Shown here: one piece after another, positions 44,006 through 52,565 of the stretch | Position numbering within the stretch: position 1 is the stretch's first letter | How the letters are laid out: the number at the start of each line of letters is the position of its first letter | NCBI GenBank assembly: GCA_905203555.1 | Contig: CAJKWK010000005.1 | Coordinates: forward strand, 28,554-92,553 | Direction: 5' to 3' | DNA length: 64,000 bases | Source of the DNA: an uncultured Lachnospiraceae bacterium | GTDB lineage: Bacteria > Bacillota > Clostridia > Lachnospirales > Lachnospiraceae | Translations under genes and position numbers: made by a program | Notes under the pieces: model-generated | Seen by the model: the letters and a program-made list of their open reading frames with translations, nothing else | Told to the model about the DNA's origin: nothing | Database searches by the model: none

Positions 44006-45025
44006 CTAGAACTGTTTTAAGAATCTGATGTCATTTTCATACAACAGACGCATATCATCAATTTCATATTTCAAAAGTGCAATTCGCTCCAGACCTACTC
44101 CGAAGGCAAAACCTGTATATTCTTCCGGATCAATTCCACACATTTCCAATACATGAGGATGAACCATTCCACATCCAAGAATCTCAATCCAGCCAGAACC
44201 TTTACAGAAACGACATCCTTTTCCGCCACACTTAAAGCAGCTTACATCTACCTCTGCACTTGGCTCTGTAAATGGGAAATGATGCGGACGGAACTTCGTT
44301 TTTGTTTCTGGTCCGAACAATTCTTTTGCAAACACTTCCAAAGTACCTTTCAAATCTGCAAAAGAAACATTTTTATCAATCACAAGACCTTCAATCTGAT
44401 GGAAAGAAGGAGAATGTGTTGCATCCACTTCGTCTGAACGGAACACTCTTCCCGGCGCAATCATACGGATCGGGAGCTTGCCCTGCTCCATCACACGAGC
44501 CTGTACCGGTGAAGTCTGTGTACGAAGAACGATGTCTTTGTTAATATAGAATGTATCCTGCTCATCCTTTGCCGGATGGTCTGCCGGAATATTCAGCTTT
44601 TCAAAATTATAGAGATCGTATTCTACTTCCGGTCCCTCTACTACTTCATATCCCATTCCTATAAAGATTCTCTCTACTTCTTCCAGCGCAATTGTATTCG
44701 GATGTCTGTGGCCTACATTATTTTTCTTTGATGGCAAGGTAACATCAATGACTTCTTTTTTCAGCTTTTCTTCACGAATCGCTTTTTCCATCTTTGTTTT
44801 AGACTCTTCCAATGCAGCTTCTATAACCGCTCTTGTCTCATTCACAAGCTGTCCAACCTTCGGACGTTCTTCCGCAGCCACATCTTTCATTCCTTTTAAA
44901 ACAGCTGTCAGTTCACCTTTTTTTCCAAGATATTTTACACGCACATCATTCAATTTTTCAGGCACATCAGAAGCCTGAATCAATGCAAGCGCATCCTTTT
45001 TGATTTGTTCCAGTTTTTCTTTCAT
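44006..45025 (-). CDS. pheS: Phenylalanyl-tRNA synthetase alpha chain
   Basis: Class II catalytic subunit, 339 residues. N-terminal coiled-coil (about 1-90), motif 2 region [13 protein letters not shown], and motif 3 [17 protein letters not shown]. The segment [17 protein letters not shown] holds four Cys that probably bind zinc, as in many bacterial PheS. The start is ATG 45025 after GAGGAGAAG; an in-frame extension upstream runs into the T-box terminator and is not real. Confidence 0.97.
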   Translation of the reverse strand: MKEKLEQIKKDALALIQASDVPEKLNDVRVKYLGKKGELTAVLKGMKDVAAEERPKVGQLVNETRAVIEAALEESKTKMEKAIREEKLKKEVIDVTLPSKKNNVGHRHPNTIALEEVERIFIGMGYEVVEGPEVEYDLYNFEKLNIPADHPAKDEQDTFYINKDIVLRTQTSPVQARVMEQGKLPIRMIAPGRVFRSDEVDATHSPSFHQIEGLVIDKNVSFADLKGTLEVFAKELFGPETKTKFRPHHFPFTEPSAEVDVSCFKCGGKGCRFCKGSGWIEILGCGMVHPHVLEMCGIDPEEYTGFAFGVGLERIALLKYEIDDMRLLYENDIRFLKQF

Positions 45026-45050
45026 TCTGCTTCTCCTCTCATTTTTAAAT

Positions 45051-45320
45051 AAAAAAACTCCATCCCAACAAGGGACGAAGTCATATTCGCGGTACCACCC
45101 TAGTTCCCACAGCATTCACTATGGACACTCCAGTCTTGCGTAACGTGCAATCTACGGCATTCTCTACTCTACATAACTATCCTTCAAAAATGCAGCTAAC
45201 GTGGGAAATTCGCTTATCATCTGAACTAAAGAGAACTTTCAGCCGGTGATTCTCTCTCTCTGCTAGAAAATGATTCGCTACTGAACACGATCATCGCTTT
45301 TCTTCTTAATTCTATCTATT
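45051..45320 (-). promoter_or_regulatory. T-box leader of pheS-pheT-queA
   Basis: The T-box sequence AGGGTGGTACCGCG is at 45087-45101 (minus strand), with the competing terminator ACTTCGTCCC / GGGATGGAGT at 45057-45081 followed by seven Ts. Upstream the GAGAGAGA and ACCGGCTGAAAG elements of stem I are visible. A UUC triplet at 45205-45207, on the 3' side of stem I, is a candidate specifier and fits phenylalanine. Uncharged tRNA-Phe would stabilise the antiterminator and raise synthetase expression. Confidence 0.93.
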
Positions 45321-45380
45321 GAGATTATGTATCTCAGATATACTTCTTTATTCTATCACACGAAAAAAGAATGTCAAGAT

Positions 45381-46217
45381 TTATTTAAAATAATACTTAT
45401 CCAACAATGCATTAATTTCCCCACCAAGCAAAATTACATACATGCACATATACAGCCACAGCATAATCAGGATCAGCGTCGTCATGCTCCCATACATACT
45501 GGAAAACCCTCTAAAAATATCCAGATAAATGGAAAACAAAAAAGAAATCAACTGCCAGCCGCAAGCTGTAAAAACCGCTCCCGGAAGTTGATGACGCCAG
45601 GTCGTCTTTGCTCCATTTCTTCGGTTTGGTAAAAAACGATAGACAACATCCCAAAAAGCTGTCAATACAAAGAAGGTTACCACCGTCCGAATCTGGATGA
45701 CAATATCCATCACTTGGCGCATCAATGGAATATACTCATTGACAATTGCACTGATACTATTTCCAAATACTGATAAAAGTAGGGACAGCATAATAGCCAA
45801 AATAAAAATTACAGTATAAAAGGTTGCCCGAATACGCAGATACAAATAGTTACGCGTTTCTTTATTCTCATATGCACAGTTCAACCCCGATGTCACAGAA
45901 AGCACGCCCTTTCCCGCTGACCACAATACTACCAGGATAGAAATAGAAATCATAGAGCCCGACTGTGCATACGCCTGTGCCACCAACGAACGAACCAACG
46001 CTTCCACAGAAGACGGAAAAACCTGCATCACCGCTTCCTGTACATCCAACATTGTAACAGGTGTATACTGCACCAATGCCATAAGAAGTAATAGAATCGG
46101 GATCAATGACAACACAAAAAAGTATGCCGCCTGTGCTGCATACGCTCCTGTATGATGGGAACTTACAATCCGCATCAATTTATCCACTTTTCGCTTTAAC
46201 TGCTTTCCAGATTCCAT
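45381..46217 (-). CDS. YihY/BrkB family membrane protein
   Basis: 278 residues with six membrane helices. Family features: HHTGAYAAQAAYFFVLSLIP near residue 25, LWSAGKGVLSVTSGLN, and the C-terminal MYGSMTTLILIMLWLYMC. Often mislabelled ribonuclease BN; the real function is unclear, possibly export. The start is ATG 46217 with GGAG upstream; a GTG at 46238 is in frame but less well placed. Confidence 0.9.
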   Translation of the reverse strand: MESGKQLKRKVDKLMRIVSSHHTGAYAAQAAYFFVLSLIPILLLLMALVQYTPVTMLDVQEAVMQVFPSSVEALVRSLVAQAYAQSGSMISISILVVLWSAGKGVLSVTSGLNCAYENKETRNYLYLRIRATFYTVIFILAIMLSLLLSVFGNSISAIVNEYIPLMRQVMDIVIQIRTVVTFFVLTAFWDVVYRFLPNRRNGAKTTWRHQLPGAVFTACGWQLISFLFSIYLDIFRGFSSMYGSMTTLILIMLWLYMCMYVILLGGEINALLDKYYFK

Positions 46218-46307
46218 ATTCCCACTCCGTTTTGTCACAATATTTATCCACTTTATTTTGTTTTCCTATCATAGCATATCCGTTATAATTCTTCAACAAG
46301 ACTTGAT

Positions 46308-46340
46308 AAAAGGCAGCTGCATAAGCAACTGCCTCTTTTC
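46308..46340 (-). terminator. Terminator of the 6S RNA gene
   Basis: On the minus strand, AGGCAGTTGC pairs with GCAGCTGCCT around TTAT and is followed by TTTT, directly after the 3' end of the RNA. Confidence 0.8.
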
Positions 46341-46344
46341 TTTC

Positions 46345-46528
46345 GTATAGCCCAAAATGCCGTTCCCTGTATTTTGACTCCTAGCAACCGCTAGGTGGGT
46401 AACCGCATCTGCTTTTCTGCCTTCCGCTGCATAAATGACGGCTTGACATATTACAGAGATATAAGAATCCCGTTTAAAGTAATGTAGGTTCAAAATAACA
46501 GGGGTATCGAACATCTCAGGTTATTTCC
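46345..46528 (-). ncRNA. ssrS: 6S RNA (RNA polymerase-binding regulator)
   Basis: No reading frame fits. On the minus strand the 5' arm CCCTGTTATTTTGA pairs with the 3' arm TCAAAATACAGGG, enclosing a large open region and a small perfect hairpin CCTAGC-GGTT-GCTAGG on the 3' side, the arrangement of the 6S central bubble. ACCTGAGATGTTCG at the 5' end and GGAACGGCATTTTGGGC at the 3' end resemble Clostridia 6S RNAs as I remember them. It has its own promoter and terminator. 6S RNA binds the housekeeping RNA polymerase holoenzyme and dampens transcription in stationary phase. The exact ends are estimated. Confidence 0.8.
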
Positions 46529-46535
46529 TGTAAGT

Positions 46536-46564
46536 ATTATAACCTATTAACATGAATTTTACAA
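46536..46564 (-). promoter_or_regulatory. Promoter of the 6S RNA gene
   Basis: Minus strand TTGTAA, 17 bases, TATAAT (46536-46541), placing the start about 7 bases before the RNA's conserved 5' arm. Confidence 0.7.
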
Positions 46565-46706
46565 CTGTTAAACTTTAGAAATTTTCCTCTTTCTAACCAC
46601 TCTTGTATAGCCAGCTCTGCAACTGGAGATTCATCGCAAATTCCTATCCACACTTTTATATTTTTTTCTCATCTCTGAAACATTTCATTGTATATACAAC
46701 TATAAA
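46545..46706 (-). other. Gap upstream of 6S RNA with a possible gene relic
   Basis: A minus-strand frame from GTG near 46662 reads VWIGICDESPVAELAIQEWL and ends at a TAA about 38 codons later, overlapping the 6S promoter. It faintly resembles the first helix-strand of a response-regulator receiver domain. No ribosome site or continuation is present, so it is at most a decayed fragment. Confidence 0.25.
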
Positions 46707-47489
46707 CTATACAAAAAATTCTGCTTCTTTATCACTCTTACAAACCTTTTCTAATTTTTTCTGAATTGCATTCATCTTCATCTTGCTGACATAGCGCGCC
46801 TTCTGTTTACAAGAATATACACACTTCATACAAGAAATACATTTTTTCTTATCGGTCTTCTTCGGGTCTTCCAAAGAAATTGCACCGGCAGGACATGCCT
46901 TTGCACATGCTTTACACTCTGTACACAAACTTACATCTGCCTTCGGCACAAGTGGCGCTGTTCTATACTTTTTATATGGTGTATTTCCCGGAACTTGAAT
47001 CTGTATTTCACTGAAATCCTCTGTATTCTTCAGTTTTCGATTCAATTGAATTCCAAAATCTGCGATTATTTTCAAATCCGCCTTATTCGGACGGCTCATT
47101 CCTATCTGGCGCACAATGGAATGCTGTACCGGAAATGCACCGGCACCAATCACATGAAACCCTCTGCTTTCCACCTCATTTTTCAACTCTAAAAGAGCAT
47201 CTTCATACTCCCGACATCCATATGTAGCAATCAACGCTGCTGGAGTATTATCTCCCCGCAAATTTTCAAAATACTCCAAAAAAGTCGCCGGGACACGGCC
47301 ACCATATACCGGGATTCCAAAAAGTACAAAATCATTCTTTTTAAATTGCATGGATGGTTTCTTTTCTTTATGAATAGAAAGGTCATAAGAAATGGATTTC
47401 AAATCAATATTTCTTGCAGCCTCCATAATCACCTTTCTTGTTGTTCCAGTTGGACTGAAATAAACCAGTCCCAGTTCATTCATTTTCAT
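46707..47489 (-). CDS. EFR1-type flavodoxin/ferredoxin fusion protein
   Basis: 260 residues. N-terminal flavodoxin-like domain with the FMN phosphate loop YFSPTGTTRKV (about 8-18) and PVYGGRVPATF; C-terminal two-cluster ferredoxin domain CTECKACAKACP and CISCMKCVYSCKQK, giving two 4Fe-4S sites. Such EFR1 proteins are putative electron carriers in anaerobes; partner unknown. The start is ATG 47489 (MKMNEL) after AAGGAG. Confidence 0.9.
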   Translation of the reverse strand: MKMNELGLVYFSPTGTTRKVIMEAARNIDLKSISYDLSIHKEKKPSMQFKKNDFVLFGIPVYGGRVPATFLEYFENLRGDNTPAALIATYGCREYEDALLELKNEVESRGFHVIGAGAFPVQHSIVRQIGMSRPNKADLKIIADFGIQLNRKLKNTEDFSEIQIQVPGNTPYKKYRTAPLVPKADVSLCTECKACAKACPAGAISLEDPKKTDKKKCISCMKCVYSCKQKARYVSKMKMNAIQKKLEKVCKSDKEAEFFV

Positions 47490-47605
47490 AAAATAAGACT
47501 CCTTTTGTAAAAATCTATCTGTTGATCCCCCCATAGTTTCGACAAAGTATAACTGTAACTATATCATATCTAATGCAAAATTGCACGATATTTTCATAGA
47601 AATAC

Positions 47606-47633
47606 TTGCGCTTTTTAGAAAAAATGATATACT
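47606..47633 (+). promoter_or_regulatory. Candidate promoter of the second yitT gene
   Basis: TTGCGC at 47606-47611 and TATACT at 47628-47633 with 16-base spacing; transcription would begin right at the following hairpin. Confidence 0.5.
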
Positions 47634-47640
47634 GTTTTAA

Positions 47641-47685
47641 GCAAGGGAAAAACAGGTTTCATACCTGTTTTTCTTGCGTTTTAAA
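47641..47685 (+). promoter_or_regulatory. Terminator-like hairpin in the yitT leader
   Basis: GAAAAACAGGT pairs with ACCTGTTTTTC around TTCAT, extended by GCAA/TTGC, then GTTTT. It begins about 8 bases after the promoter and 65 bases before the yitT ATG. Confidence 0.6.
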
Positions 47686-47749
47686 GGATTTCATCCAATT
47701 AAAGTATCACACTTATGATGTCATAAAATACAAAAGAGAGGTATACTAT

Positions 47750-48631
47750 ATGGCTGCTGATTTAAAAAAGGAATTTAAAAATATCTTTAATTTTAAAAAA
47801 CTTTTTTTCGTATTATTGGGAAATACCATCTATTGCTGTGGTATTGTTGCCTTTGTCCTGCCAACCGGATTGATTACCGGAGGTACAACCGGATTGGGCT
47901 TGATTATGAATCATTACTTTGGCGTTCCCATCGAATTATTCGCCGCTATCTTTAACACGATTATGTTTATTTTAGCAATTTTGATTCTTGGAAAATCATT
48001 TGCCCTGACTTCTTTAATCAGTACCTTTTATTTTCCAATCATTCTGGGAATCCTGCAAAAAATCGAATGGATTCAAACATTAACTGATGATCCCATGCTT
48101 TGCACTATATTTGCAGCAGTATCCATTGGAGTTGGTGTCGGCATGGTAATCAGAGCCGGAGCTTCTACCGGTGGTATGGATATTCCGCCATTGATTTTAA
48201 ATAAGAAATTCGGACTTCCGGTATCTGTTGGATTATATGCTTTCGATTTCTTAATCTTAATCGGCCAGATGTTTTTCAGAGATACAGAAAAGAGTTTATA
48301 TGGCATTTTACTTATTATGATTTATACTGTCCTCGTGGACAAGGTTCTATTACTTGGTAAAAACCAGATGCAGGTCAAAATCATGAGTGATAAATATGAA
48401 GAAATCAATTCCATGATTCATCAGAAATTGGATCGCGGAACTACGCTGTACCGAACAGAATCCGGCTACCTTCATAAAAAGGGATTTCTTGTAATGACAG
48501 TTATTTCTAATCGTGAATTGCCGAAATTAAATCAACTAATTATGGATATCGACCCAAAAGCCTTTATGGTCATCAGTCAAGTCAGCGAGGTAAAAGGACG
48601 AGGATTCACCTTGCACAAACATATGATATAA
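47750..48631 (+). CDS. YitT family membrane protein (second copy)
   Basis: 293 residues: about five membrane helices in the first 190 residues with the family segment GASTGGMDIPPLILNKKFG, then a DUF2179 domain (HQKLDRGTTLYRTESGY and VMTVISNRELP). AGAGAGG precedes ATG 47750; an in-frame upstream extension covers the promoter and hairpin and is not translated. Unlike the copy at 5053-5910 it is monocistronic. Confidence 0.9.
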   Translation: MAADLKKEFKNIFNFKKLFFVLLGNTIYCCGIVAFVLPTGLITGGTTGLGLIMNHYFGVPIELFAAIFNTIMFILAILILGKSFALTSLISTFYFPIILGILQKIEWIQTLTDDPMLCTIFAAVSIGVGVGMVIRAGASTGGMDIPPLILNKKFGLPVSVGLYAFDFLILIGQMFFRDTEKSLYGILLIMIYTVLVDKVLLLGKNQMQVKIMSDKYEEINSMIHQKLDRGTTLYRTESGYLHKKGFLVMTVISNRELPKLNQLIMDIDPKAFMVISQVSEVKGRGFTLHKHMI

Positions 48632-48669
48632 ACACTTTGTTAAAAACCAGAGCGAACCCAAAATAGGAA

Positions 48670-49653
48670 TTACTCCATTGATTTCAGCCACATATCCGCT
48701 AGTAATGGCCAAACCGAAACTTCTTCCGACGGCTCGCCAATACGCGGAGTATCCTGTGGCTTTTTTTTAATGTTTTCACTTATTCCAAATATCCTTTTAA
48801 TCTGCTCTGTTGCCTCCTTCGGAAGTGGAAGTCTTCTTTTTTCAGCAGCTTCTAGTAGACATTTAATTTGTTCCATTGTATACTGTCCTCTAAAATTTCC
48901 ACTTGCCCAATCTTCATTTGCCAGAGATAACCCATGCTTTCCTTTTGAAAAAACATGATGTGCATACGGAACCTTGTTCGCTTTGCAAGCTTCCGCAAAC
49001 AGGTAACTGTTTTCTACAGGAACTGTCTCGTCTGTCACCGTCTGCCACAAAAAACAAGGAGGAGTATCCGGTGTTACATGCTTTTCTAATGACATATAGC
49101 ATAGCTGCTCCTCTGTGGCTTCAGTCCCAAACAAAGCTTCAAAAGAACCACGATGTGCACTTTCTCCGGAAGTGATCACCGGATAAGAAAGAATTGCAGA
49201 ATCCGGTCTGTTGGAAACATCTGCATACTTTGGATTTTCATCTTTCACATCTTTATAGTGTACACAAACACTTCCACACAAATGCCCTCCTGCTGAGAAT
49301 CCACAGACAGTCAATTGGTCTTTTTTAACATGAAATCCCTCACTGTTGGCACGAATATAACGGATTGCTCTGGACAAATCCCGCATCGGCTGTTCCTTGA
49401 GCGGTTCAATTCCGCATAAGTCCACTGTATAAGTGCATACAAATGCATTATACCCTTTGTTGTAAAATTCCAGAGCTACAAGTTCCCCTTCTGTCGGTGA
49501 TACCACACGATATCCACCACCCGGTACCACTACCATACATGGTCTTTTTTCAGCATCCTCGTGCAGATAGCTGACAATATTGGGAATGAATCCAAATGCC
49601 GCCGGATAGTTATATTCGGATGTTTCCCATAAAAGATGTTTTTCTGATATCAT
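48670..49653 (-). CDS. Alpha/beta-hydrolase, acetyl-esterase/BD-FAE-like
   Basis: 327 residues, no signal peptide. Oxyanion HGG-type segment VVPGGGYRVVSPTEGE near 42, nucleophile elbow GFSAGGHLCG near 119, and a catalytic His in FSKGKHGLSLA near 243. Related enzymes remove acetyl or hydroxycinnamoyl groups from plant glycans and glycosides. It begins 22 bases after the rhamnosidase gene with an AGGAG site, so it is co-transcribed and probably trims ester groups from rhamnosides or their glycan carriers. Confidence 0.88.
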   Translation of the reverse strand: MISEKHLLWETSEYNYPAAFGFIPNIVSYLHEDAEKRPCMVVVPGGGYRVVSPTEGELVALEFYNKGYNAFVCTYTVDLCGIEPLKEQPMRDLSRAIRYIRANSEGFHVKKDQLTVCGFSAGGHLCGSVCVHYKDVKDENPKYADVSNRPDSAILSYPVITSGESAHRGSFEALFGTEATEEQLCYMSLEKHVTPDTPPCFLWQTVTDETVPVENSYLFAEACKANKVPYAHHVFSKGKHGLSLANEDWASGNFRGQYTMEQIKCLLEAAEKRRLPLPKEATEQIKRIFGISENIKKKPQDTPRIGEPSEEVSVWPLLADMWLKSME

Positions 49654-49675
49654 TGTTTCATCTCCTAATCTTTCT

Positions 49676-52444
49676 TTAATTTATTTCTCTTGCCTCTGTC
49701 TTCTCTGCCTCGTTCAGCGCTTTTACCACCGCCTCATACAACGGTCTTGCCTCCGGAGCCGCACCAAGCATCTCTGACAATGTCATCTGCTTCGCCATAG
49801 CAAGCATTGGATTATCCAATATGCCCGGAACCATCTGGTTGAACAATTCCACCGCTAACGGCTGCGCTAAAATATCTCCTAATGTACTGTCCATACTGAA
49901 CCGTTCATATGCCAGATTCGTTGTGGTTTCGTATTCATATTTATATATACCAGAGCCAACGGTAATTACCTTTTCTTTCTCCGGGAAATAAATCTCTGCT
50001 GTTGTATTTGCAGGAACTCTCACAAAGCCCCGGATTCTTCCGTCTTTGCAACTCCATTTACTTTCAATTCTCCCATAAACTGACTCAAATTCAACCTCGG
50101 CTTCTTCAATTCCTTTCACAAACATCGGCTGTACTTTAAACTTTTTATATCCTGGTATTAACTGACTTACCCCCGCAACTTTTCGATACATCCAATCCCC
50201 AATGGAACCATACGCGTAATGATTCAACGAATTCATTCCCGAAACATCAAAACTACCATCCGGCATAATAGAATTCCATCTCTCCCAAATGGTTGTTGCA
50301 CCCATGTTCACCGCATAGAGCCATGACGGATAATCTTCCTTCATAAAGATAGTTCCAGCCAGTTCATGTTCTCCGTTTTCGGATAACGCATGACACAAAT
50401 ATGGTGTTCCTACAAATCCAGTTGCAAGATGATTTTTATGATTTTCAATATTTGTTTTCAAAGTCTGCAAAATGCGATCTCTATCTTTTTCTCTCGCCAA
50501 GTTGAAATATAAAGATAAAATCGCTCCCGTTTGCGTCTCACTGACAATTCGTCCGGTATTTGTATAGTATTCCTGACGAAATGCTTCCAGTGTTGTATCA
50601 TATAACATCTGATACTTCTTCTCTTCTTCTAATTTCTCAAGCACCCCTGCGGTCTTTTTTACCAAGTCTGTCACATATAAATAATACGCATTTGCAATCA
50701 TATATTTATCTGTAGCGCCAGTTCTGTCTGCACTTTCCTCTTTATCCAATGCCAACCAGTCACCATATTGAAATCCGGTCTGCCAGAGCCCATTTGCCCC
50801 ACATTGACTTTGAATATAATCCACCCATTCATGCATACATTTCCAGTTTTCTTTCAAAATTCCTTTATCGCCATAAGTCTGATATACAACCCAAGGCACG
50901 ATAACAGCCACATCACTCCATGCAGAAGAACTGTACTGTCCGAGAATATCTGGCACAACATGAGGCACTCCCTTTTCCAACGAGGATTCTGCTGACACAT
51001 CCCTCATCCATTTCCGAAAGAACAATGCTGTATTCCGGTTGAAAGCAGCCGTCCATGAGAAAATCTGTGCATCTCCTGTCCACCCCAGCCGCTCATCTCG
51101 CTGCGGACAATCCGTCGGAATATCGAGGAAATTGCCCCGCTGTCCCCACGCAATATTGTTTTGTAATTGATTTACTTTTGGATTAGAGCAATGAAAATCT
51201 CCTGACTTTTCCATATCCGAATGCATCACACATGCAGTAAACTGTTCCAATGACAAATCATCCAGGCCCTCCACACAAATATATCGGAAGCCATGGAATG
51301 TAAAATGTGGCAGGAATGTTTGTTCCTCACCATTACAAATATAAGTATCTTCTGATTTTGCCTGACGCAATGTTTCCGGATAAAAGTTTCCATCCTTATC
51401 CAACACTTCTGCATGACGAATGACAATCTTCTGCCCTTTTCTTCCATGCACTTTCACTTCTACAACTCCGGTCAGATTCTGTCCGAAATCCACCAGTTTT
51501 TCACCTTTTGCAGTCACGACAAGTTCCTTTGCCGGAATCCTTTCAGTAATACGCACCGGTTCGTTTTCCTGCGCAGTCAAAGTTTTTTTATCAAATTCCA
51601 CACAGAAAACCTTTCCCTGTCTGATTACAGAATCCCCACTGTTCCCATTCTCACCTACAGTCGTATCAATCGTTTCCCCCATGTAAATCTCACTGTAACG
51701 AACATCGCTTGTCCTAACTTTCCATGACTCATCCGTACAGATAACCTCTCTGCTTCCATCTTCATATTCAATATGTATCTCTGCAAATGTCCCAACTCTG
51801 TCACCATAAATATTCGGTGTTAGCATAAATCCGAAAATACCTTTGTACCAGCCATTTCCTATTATCATTTCAATTTCATTTTCTTCTTGGAGCATTTGAG
51901 TAATATCATAAATCTGGTACTGCAAACGATGATGATAACTTGTCCAGCCCGGTGTCATTCGATCTTCTCCAATTCGATTTCCATTCAAATATGCCTCATA
52001 GACGCCTCTGGATGTAGCATAAATTCTTGCTTTTTTTACTTTACCTTTTACTGAAAATATCTTTGAAAAAACTGGACATGCTGTCTCTTTCTCCGGGAAA
52101 TCATGTGTGATCATTTTTGCTTGAAATGTCTCCACTTCAAGAATCCCTGTCTCAAAAGACATTTCTCCAACTGCTGTATTCCCATGATTATCTGTCACTT
52201 CTACTATCACGCCATAAGAAGTCTCATCTTCCAATGCTTTTCCCGCATAAGGAATCAATACAGACTCTTCACTCTCTGCTTTTGTTTCCCATACTATATC
52301 CGCACCATTCTTTACCACAATATGATAGGATTGCTGTACTGTATCCTTTTCTTCTGATTCTAGCTTCCATGAAAAACGTGGATGTTTCTCTGCGATTCCA
52401 ATTGGATTTACTCTGTATTCTGTTCTCAAATCATAAAGTTTCAT
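49676..52444 (-). CDS. Alpha-L-rhamnosidase, GH78, cytoplasmic, with extra C-terminal tail
   Basis: 922 residues without a signal peptide, so it acts on imported rhamnosides. Domain order: N-terminal FnIII/beta-sandwich parts with RIYATSRGVYEAYLNG, a (alpha/alpha)6 barrel with the catalytic region CPQRDERLGWTGDAQIFSW, and a C-terminal beta domain ending in GSGIYKYEYETT. About 60 residues then follow that are not part of GH78: FSMDSTLGDILAQPLAVELF, NPMLAMAKQMTLSEML and a final charged helix. A similar tail ends the GH3 protein at 55373. AGGAGG precedes the ATG. It is divergent from the AraC regulator. Confidence 0.95.
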   Translation of the reverse strand: MKLYDLRTEYRVNPIGIAEKHPRFSWKLESEEKDTVQQSYHIVVKNGADIVWETKAESEESVLIPYAGKALEDETSYGVIVEVTDNHGNTAVGEMSFETGILEVETFQAKMITHDFPEKETACPVFSKIFSVKGKVKKARIYATSRGVYEAYLNGNRIGEDRMTPGWTSYHHRLQYQIYDITQMLQEENEIEMIIGNGWYKGIFGFMLTPNIYGDRVGTFAEIHIEYEDGSREVICTDESWKVRTSDVRYSEIYMGETIDTTVGENGNSGDSVIRQGKVFCVEFDKKTLTAQENEPVRITERIPAKELVVTAKGEKLVDFGQNLTGVVEVKVHGRKGQKIVIRHAEVLDKDGNFYPETLRQAKSEDTYICNGEEQTFLPHFTFHGFRYICVEGLDDLSLEQFTACVMHSDMEKSGDFHCSNPKVNQLQNNIAWGQRGNFLDIPTDCPQRDERLGWTGDAQIFSWTAAFNRNTALFFRKWMRDVSAESSLEKGVPHVVPDILGQYSSSAWSDVAVIVPWVVYQTYGDKGILKENWKCMHEWVDYIQSQCGANGLWQTGFQYGDWLALDKEESADRTGATDKYMIANAYYLYVTDLVKKTAGVLEKLEEEKKYQMLYDTTLEAFRQEYYTNTGRIVSETQTGAILSLYFNLAREKDRDRILQTLKTNIENHKNHLATGFVGTPYLCHALSENGEHELAGTIFMKEDYPSWLYAVNMGATTIWERWNSIMPDGSFDVSGMNSLNHYAYGSIGDWMYRKVAGVSQLIPGYKKFKVQPMFVKGIEEAEVEFESVYGRIESKWSCKDGRIRGFVRVPANTTAEIYFPEKEKVITVGSGIYKYEYETTTNLAYERFSMDSTLGDILAQPLAVELFNQMVPGILDNPMLAMAKQMTLSEMLGAAPEARPLYEAVVKALNEAEKTEAREIN

Positions 52445-52477
52445 GTTATATCTCCTCCTGTTGTTATTTATTTTTTA

Positions 52478-52506
52478 TTGTAGATTTGTTCGATTTCTTA
52501 TATAAT
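52478..52506 (+). promoter_or_regulatory. Candidate promoter of the AraC-type regulator
   Basis: TTGTAG at 52478-52483, 17 bases, TATAAT at 52501-52506, within the 120-bp divergent region shared with the rhamnosidase gene, where the regulator would be expected to bind. Confidence 0.65.
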
Positions 52507-52565
52507 TTAACTGTAACTTAATACAATGCACTAAATTTACATTTACTATCAAGATGGAGAGAAAA

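Noticed and set aside
46293..46514. 73-codon minus-strand open frame over the 6S RNA
   Set aside because: The stretch has 6S-type arms, own promoter and terminator, and the peptide has no family likeness or ribosome site.
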